The position numbers and the translations under genes are program-made. Of a stretch of DNA of 64,000 nucleotides, positions 58,287-64,000 are shown piece after piece. Source of the DNA: Sabethes cyaneus (lineage: Eukaryota; Arthropoda; Insecta; Diptera; Culicidae); contig NC_071354.1 of the NCBI RefSeq assembly GCF_943734655.1, positions 192,980,911-193,044,910 on the forward strand, in the 5' to 3' direction. Position 1 is the first letter of the stretch; every line of letters begins with the position of its first letter. The notes under the pieces were generated by a model. The model ran no database searches. It was not told where the DNA came from and saw only the letters and a list, made by a program, of their open reading frames with translations.

Positions 58287-59816
58287 TAAAAATGAAATGC
58301 TGTTCGTGTGTCCGGTATAGACTCGCAAACCGCTCGACGGATTTTGATGAAACTTGGCATACACATTGCGTTTGATGTGAGGAATGTTGTTAGCATAGTT
58401 TGAGACTCCTCCCCCCTCTAGAAGGGGGGCTCCCATACAAATGGAACACAAATTTCTTCATAACTCGGGAACTAATCAAGCAAATGGAACCAAATTTGGC
58501 GTGTGAAGGTTTTCGGAGGCAGATATTTTTTCTATGGTAAATTAAGATCTCTCCTTCCTTTAAGAGGGGGGGCTTCCATACAAATAAAACAAAAAAATCC
58601 TCATAACTTGACTATTAATAAAGCAAATGGAACCAAATTTGGCATGTGGGGGTTTCTAGAGACATAATTTTTTTCTATGGTTGTTTGAGACCCCTCCCCC
58701 TCTAGAAGGGGGGGGGCTCCCATACAAATGAAACACAAATTACTTTAAAATTCGGGAACTAATCAAGCAAATGGAACCAAATTTGGCATGTGAAGCTTTT
58801 TAGAGGTAGAAATTTTTTCTATGGTAGATTGAGAACCCTCCTTCCTCTAAGAGGGGGGGCTCCCATACAAACAAAACCAAAATTTCCTCATAACTTGACT
58901 ATTAATCAAGCAAATGGAACCAAATTTGGCATGTGGGGATTTCTAGAGACAGGATTTTCTTCTACGGTTGTTTAAGACCCCTTCCCCTCTAGAAGGGGGG
59001 CCCCCATACAAATGAAACACAAATTTCCTTATAACTCGGGAACTAATCAAGCAAATGAAACCAAATTTGGCATGTGAAGGTTTTTGGAGGTAGAATTTTT
59101 TTTCTATGGTAGATTGAGAAACCTCCTTCTTCTAAGAGGGGGCTCCCACACAAATAAAACACAAATTTCCCCATAACTCGATTATTAATCAAGCATATGA
59201 ATTTGGGGGTTACTAGAGGCATTTTTTTCTATGGCATATTGAGATTCCTCTGGAAGAGGAAATATAAATATCATATAAATTAAACAGAATTTTTTGCAAT
59301 ATTCAAAAAGTAATCGAACTCGCGAGTGTTGCCGTCCATACTAAAATATAAGATAAATTTGGAACAAAATTGTTAAGAATAAATCGGTGAAGTCTAGATA
59401 ATGGGTCAAATTAAATAAAAGTAAGATAATATAATACTTATTTTAAAAACAAAATTGCAGAGAAAATACATTATTGAAATGAAAATATGAAGAAAATAAT
59501 GTTGAGATTACACTAATTTTATGATATCTGACCAGTTTTCAACTGATTTCAATCGAACTGCACTGATATTTTATTACGATTTTGCCAACATTACCATTTT
59601 AAGGGTTGGTAATAAAACCCAAATCGTTACGTTGGACTTGCTGCTCGAGTCACAAATGCTGATGCGTTGGATTAGAAATTTGCGGCATGATTTAGGAATA
59701 TCTTAGGTTGTCAAAAAGAAAGCTCTTGCTTGCAAGATTACAATTAATCAAATCTTCAGGATTATGCATGTACCCCCTTTTTAGAATGGCGTAGCAACGC
59801 GCGCCGGGTCCTCTAG
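58277..59816 (+). mobile_element. Non-autonomous Helitron-like element 1 with internal tandem repeats
   Basis: 5' end TCTATATATATAAAAATG; 3' end ...GCGCGCCGGGTCCTCTAG followed by T. A 5'-TC, a 3'-CTAG and a GC-rich short hairpin region upstream fit Helitrons. The interior has about six or seven repeats of roughly 142 bp (marked by CTCCCATACAAATGAAAC at 58428, 58570, 58715, 58857, 58997 and 59146), alternating in two subtypes. No Rep/helicase. The 61-codon ORF at 59521 recurs in element 2. Confidence 0.55.
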
Positions 59817-60950
59817 TATATATATAAAAATGAAATGCTGTTCGTGTGTCCGGTATAGACTCGCAAACTGTTCGACGGATTTTGATGAAACTTGGCATAC
59901 ACATTGCGTTTGATGTGAGGAATGTTGTTAGCATGGTTTGAGACCACTCCCCCCTCTAAAAGGGGGGGGGGGGGGGCTCCCATGCAAATGGAACACAAAT
60001 TTCTTCATAACTCAGGAACTAATCAAGCATATGGAACCAAATTTGGCATGTGAAGGTTTTCGGAGGCAGATATTTTTTCTATGGTAAATTAAAACATCTC
60101 CTTCCTTTAAGAGGGGGGGCTTCCATACAAATAAAACAAAAATTTCCTCATAACTTGACTATTAATCAAGCAAATGGAACCAAATTTGGCATGTGTGGGT
60201 TTCAAGAAACAGGATTTTTTTTCTTTGGTTGTTTGAGACCCCTCCCCCTCTAGAAGGGGGGCTCCCATTCAAATGAAACACAAATTTCTCTATAAATCGG
60301 GCCAAATTTGGCATGTGGGGGTTTCAAGAAACAGGATTTTTTTCTTTGGTTGTTTGAGACCCCTCCCCCTCTAGAAGGGGGACTCCCAATCAAATAAAAC
60401 ACAAATTTCCCCATAACTCGACTATTAATCAAGCAAATGAATTAGGGGGTTACTGGAGGCAATTTTTTTTTCTATGGCGTATTGAGACTCCTTTCCCTTC
60501 TGGAAGGGGTGAGGGCTCTCATACAAATTAAACAGAATTCAAAAAGTAATCGAACACGAGAGTGTTGCCGTCCATATACAAATATAAGATAAATTTGGAA
60601 CGAAATTGTTAAGAATAAATCGGTGAAGCCTAGATAATGGGTTAAATTAAATAAAAGTAAGATAATATAATACTTATTTTAAAAACAAAATTGAAGAGTA
60701 AATACATTGTTGAAATGAAAATATGAAGAAAATAATGTTGAGATTACACTAAGTTTATGATTTCTGACCAGTTTTCAACTGATTTCAATCGAACTTCACT
60801 GATATTTTATTACGATTTTGCCAACATTACCATTTTAAGGGTTGGTAATAAAACCCAAGTCATTACGTTGAACTTGCTGCTCGAGTTACAAATGCTAATG
60901 CGTTGGATTAGAAATTTGCGGCATGATTTAGGAATATCTTGGGCGATGGA
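59817..60950 (+). mobile_element. Helitron-like element 2, directly head-to-tail
   Basis: It starts at once after element 1 with ATATATATAAAAATGAAATG and follows the same sequence with fewer 142-bp repeats (59977, 60118, 60262, 60383). It diverges after GGAATATCTT near 60945, so the 3' CTAG end is not present. Confidence 0.55.
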
Positions 60951-61580
60951 ATTCATCAAACTGGTACAATAGATGGGAAAAAGTTTTTAGTTCTCGCCTT
61001 CGAATAGACCACTCAAGAGACACGGCCATTAAATGGGAAATTTAGAGTGCTCTATTTATGACGTATGTGAAGTTCTACTATCAGTTTAACATATCCTTAT
61101 TGATGCAGTTGATTTCTGTATAGAAGTGGCTCTGGAAGTTGTTGAATCCAAAATTGAAAAACTGTTGGAATGCCTTAAGGACAAAAAATTACAATACGTA
61201 GCATGAATCAGACTTTTATTAGGCTTACTTAGATTTAAATGTATTATAAATGTTCTTTTATTGACATGAGAACCAATATCTGGTTAAAACGTCTTTAATA
61301 AAATGAACTGGCATTTTCATCACTAAACAATAAATACTAAGATAACAAATAAAAGTTGAAAACGATTTATTCAAATCATATAAAATAATCTCAGATAATT
61401 CAATGTTACTACTATCACATATATCGTGTTCTTTACAATTGAAGTGGGGACTGCAACGCTTACAATTATACTTACACATTATCTATTCATCTTCCTCCAA
61501 TTATACTTCCTTTCTTCTGTTTCAACTGACTGCCATTGGAAAATGACACTAAAATAAATTGTGCCCGTTGGCGGTGTGAC
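60951..61580. other. AT-rich non-coding spacer
   Basis: Nothing recognised; the minus ORF at 61258 shows no family features. Confidence 0.4.
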
Positions 61581-61940
61581 TTACCATAACATTAGTTCGA
61601 ATAAGTAATAAACCTCTTCATACCGCATGGCACCGCATGGCCCCGCACCGGTAACCATCGATCCGACGACGCCAACCAACGACGTGACGCTTGATTCGGG
61701 TATATCACTCAACATACCGAACCGCATACATGCTGCAGTACCTACCATACCACCTATGTACGGTGAGGTTTGTTCATACCGTCCTCCTGGCGGCGGCGAC
61801 GGCGGCACACCATTGTTGCTGTATCCACATATCATCGCAGTTCGGCCGTCAGCGAAACCCGATGCGTTTGCGGGGATCCGATCCGTCCGAGTCGTGGTGC
61901 CGGCTGCCGTGGCCGCGGTTTTCGGATCTTTACTGTGCTA
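61581..61940 (-). CDS. Candidate exon of unknown protein
   Basis: A GC-rich patch in AT-rich DNA with an open minus-strand frame of about 119 codons from a possible acceptor (ATTACTAG at about 61940) to a stop at 61581. It is Pro/Gly/Ser/Thr-rich with GVPPSPPPGGRYEQTSPYIGG, and a donor-like GTAGGT lies just after that segment. The plus strand is also open (61627-61941), so strand is uncertain. No family is recognised. It could instead be an untranslated regulatory or first-exon region. Confidence 0.22.
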
Positions 61941-63487
61941 GTAATGTGGTAGTGCTTTTAGGTACTTTACATGATGCGCTTTGTGGCAACCAGCAGCAGT
62001 GTGTCTTCGCGATTGCAAGCCACTTGAGCCACCAGGTGTAGCGCCGGCTAGGTAGATTCGCGCGCGCGCTCTAACGCTCTCGTTATGCTTTTTCGATTTC
62101 TGTGGCAGCAGGGCATGCTTTCATTCTACGGCACGTGGCGTCAACCGCAGTCAGCGCAGTAGCGTTTAGTGACAGCATGAATGAACATCGTGCCCGGGTC
62201 GATGCCAGTGCGCGGTTCGGTTTGCGGGTGTTGTGTGCAGTTCTTTCCATGATTAATTTGAAACATTTCTTTTGACGTTCGATACTCGGCTAACTTTTCG
62301 TCGTGATTCGCTTGTTTTGTTTTTGATTTTTTTCTTTTCGAACATTTTGTTGCGTCTTTGTGTTGCATGCAGTGTTTGCTATTTGTAATCGATTTATAGA
62401 ATTGGCACGCCTGCTGGTCAAGTCAAATCCTATGGCAGCTTAGCTGCTTGATTGTCGCGCTCCGGTGCACATTTGCCGGCGGTTGATAGCATTATTGGTG
62501 TTTTAACTCGGGCGGGATCAGTGCTTAGTGAAACGAAAAAACATATGAAACAAACAATCAAACGAAAATCAATCAGTTGTGTAGTGTTCTTACATATAGT
62601 GGCAGTTGCAATGATTTATTCATGGTTCACGTAATATTCTTTCAGGAAGTGTTAACAACTCTGTGATCATCGGTATCTAGGAAAAAGGAATAGTGAAGAA
62701 AATACGAATGTACCTAAAAGTGTTAAAGTCGATTAGTGAACAGTGCCAAAATAATAAGCATTATGTTTGTCTCTGCAACTAGAATGGTACAAGTATTAGT
62801 TTAATCAAATTACAATTTTAAAAAACAACAATTGAAATTGATGGAAAAATGTACGGTGCCTTATCTACTCTTTGCAAGTCTAAGGAAAAAAAATAGAAAA
62901 ATTGTTGAAAACCAAGACTTAAGCCGAAATTCAATTGTAGTTTTGTCGATAAAAGTCGTTCTCAACGCAGTTCACCAAATTTAAAAAGACATTATGCACA
63001 CGTTCAGATTCCTTAGTACGTTTTTAAACCTTCGGTTCATTTGTTAAAACTGTTTGAGCATAAGCGTAAGCATATTTTTTAATGCTGATGGGCCTTAAAA
63101 TTATCGACAGTTTCCAGAACACTCTTAAATTTGCTTTTAGCTTTTCTAAATTTTTTAAATTAGTAATCAAAATATTCAATTGGCTTGAGTCATTGGAACC
63201 AAATTGTCCCTGGTATCTGGTGATTTTCTTCAAAGCTTCAGAAATAAATGAATTCTTATTCTATTTATGATTTATGGTTTTCTTAATTAGTCTTCTAGCA
63301 TAAAAAGTTACTGATAACTGTAAATTTCAAACGATTTTTTAAACTTATGTAAACGTCTTTTAAGAATTCTTTATGCTCTTTTGTAAGATAAAATTATCTG
63401 GTAAAGTGCTAAGTACAGATAAAGTTTACTAACGGGTGACAACTAAAATTTTGGATAATTTTCGAGGCCTCATCCAGCGTTTAACAA
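61941..63487. other. Non-coding; possible 5' region of a gene
   Basis: 61941-62520 is GC-richer with a CG-repeat (GCGCGCGCGC near 62058). An arthropod Inr-like TCAGTG at 62519 is followed by long A-rich leader-like sequence. No ORF starts convincingly after it. 62640-63487 is AT-rich with nothing recognised. Confidence 0.3.
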
Positions 63488-63609
63488 GCCATAATAGTTG
63501 ACATTTTAGTATTACATCGCACGTTTTTTTCCGTACGTTCCTTTGGTTTTACCGTGAACTTGCGGAAACGAAACGTGCGATGTATTAAGGAAATGTCAAA
63601 TATTATGGC
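63488..63609. mobile_element. 122-bp MITE (a)
   Basis: Ends GCCATAATAGTTGACATTT and AAATGTCAAATATTATGGC are inverted. Inner arms ATTACATCGCACGTTT / AAACGTGCGATGTATT pair, and the loop holds CCTTTGGTTTTACCGTGAAC, shared with MITE (b). Confidence 0.75.
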
Positions 63610-63824
63610 TCGTAAAAAGCTGGATACTCAACAACAAACGAGCTCAGAGAGAAATCAGAGTATGTATGTGTTAGCTCTCTCTTTCTCCTCTTATTGTCAA
63701 TATAGTCCACAGTTTTGCTTAAAATGGCGTCGAAACAAGAAGCGTTTCGAAAGCGCGTTGAACACTTCTACGAACTGCCACAGAAATCTCAGCAAAAAGT
63801 ATCCAGCGTTTTACGAGCCATAAT
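63602..63824. mobile_element. 223-bp TIR element with CCAGCTTTTTACGAGC ends
   Basis: 26-bp inverted ends: ATTATGGCTCGTAAAAAGCT... (63602-63627) and its complement (63799-63824) with one mismatch. The ends are of the same type as those of the GTPase-bearing element (23875) and the foldback (21676). It contains the start of the small ORF at 63724. Confidence 0.7.
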
Positions 63825-63861
63825 GGCGGACGTGTTCGTAATATTTGAACAGCGTTTTTGA
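63724..63861 (+). CDS. Small ORF with transposase-like N-terminus
   Basis: 45 codons from ATG to TGA. The N-terminal part MASKQEAFRKRVEHFYELPQ resembles the beginning of DNA-transposase HTH domains, with basic and aromatic spacing (FRKRV..FYE). It then reads through the element end (VLRAIMADVFV) into MITE (b). It may be a transposase stub left after internal deletion. Similarity is by eye only. Confidence 0.3.
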   Translation: MASKQEAFRKRVEHFYELPQKSQQKVSSVLRAIMADVFVIFEQRF

Positions 63862-63984
63862 CATTTCCCTAATACATCGCACGTTTTCTTTCTGTATATT
63901 CCTTTAGTTTTACCGTGAACGCGCGAAAAGAAAACGTGTGATGTATTAAGGAAATGTCAAAAATACTGTTCAAATATTACGAAC
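63834..63984. mobile_element. 151-bp MITE (b)
   Basis: Arms GTTCGTAATATTTGAACAG ... GACATTTCCCTAATACATCG pair with the complement ending at 63984. Same inner sequence as MITE (a): ATACATCGCACGTTTT and TTTAGTTTTACCGTGAAC. The whole element folds into a hairpin. Confidence 0.8.
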
Positions 63985-64000
63985 TCGTCCGCCGTCATGG

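Overview
The window looks like nuclear DNA of a mosquito-like dipteran. The evidence is short GT-AG introns (about 55-70 bp), insect-type genes, and a transposon load of the kind known from culicid genomes: DD37E Tc1/mariner, RTE and Jockey/CR1-type LINEs, BEL/Pao, Penelope-like, Helitron-like, tRNA-derived SINEs and many MITEs. The species cannot be fixed from sequence alone. There is no bacterial, operon or CRISPR content.

Only two host genes are well supported. One is a secreted modular serine protease at 16390-19075 (+): four visible exons carrying two thrombospondin-type (TSP1-like) modules, a charged region, a Thr-rich linker and an intact trypsin domain. The other is an ODR4 homologue at 26350-27777 (+): three exons, 438 aa, with a C-terminal membrane anchor. 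A possible small two-exon protein with a death-domain-like C-terminus lies at 4671-5494 (+). A weak candidate exon lies at 61581-61940 (-).

Three gene relics stand out. A broken GTPBP6/HflX GTPase copy (24052-25267) lies between 174-bp inverted repeats. Two decayed replication-dependent histone genes lie at 28885-29386; one still ends like H2B and the other keeps a histone 3' stem-loop.

Layout. 1-4.2 kb: SINE edge and two dead DD37E transposons. 4.4-5.5 kb: death-domain candidate. 6.8-14 kb: LINEs of two types in both orientations, plus SINEs. 14.5-15 kb: a minisatellite and two perfect hairpins in tandem. 16.4-19.1 kb: protease. 19.4-23.6 kb: RTE remnant, a 68-bp satellite and a nested foldback with a 1.1-kb palindrome. 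23.9-25.9 kb: GTPase-bearing inverted-repeat element. 26.3-27.8 kb: ODR4. 28-30.7 kb: LINE and histone relics. 31.4-31.7 kb: palindrome carrying two hammerhead-like motifs. 33.6-34.6 kb: MITE inside an older repeat. 37-41 kb: RTE remnants broken by a hAT MITE and by a Penelope-like element with its own hammerhead-like motif. 43.7-44.6 kb: pure CCCTAG array. 44.9-46.7 kb: BEL/Pao relic. 49.8-51 kb: pure ATCC array. 51.6-52.4 kb: purine-strand region. 55-57.6 kb: RTE remnants. 57.6-61 kb: Helitron-like repeats. 63.5-64 kb: MITE cluster.

The genes do not form a pathway. The main interest is the mobile-element biology: ribozyme-like motifs at Penelope-type termini, a gene segment enclosed in terminal inverted repeats whose ends recur elsewhere in the window, and very long uninterrupted simple arrays.
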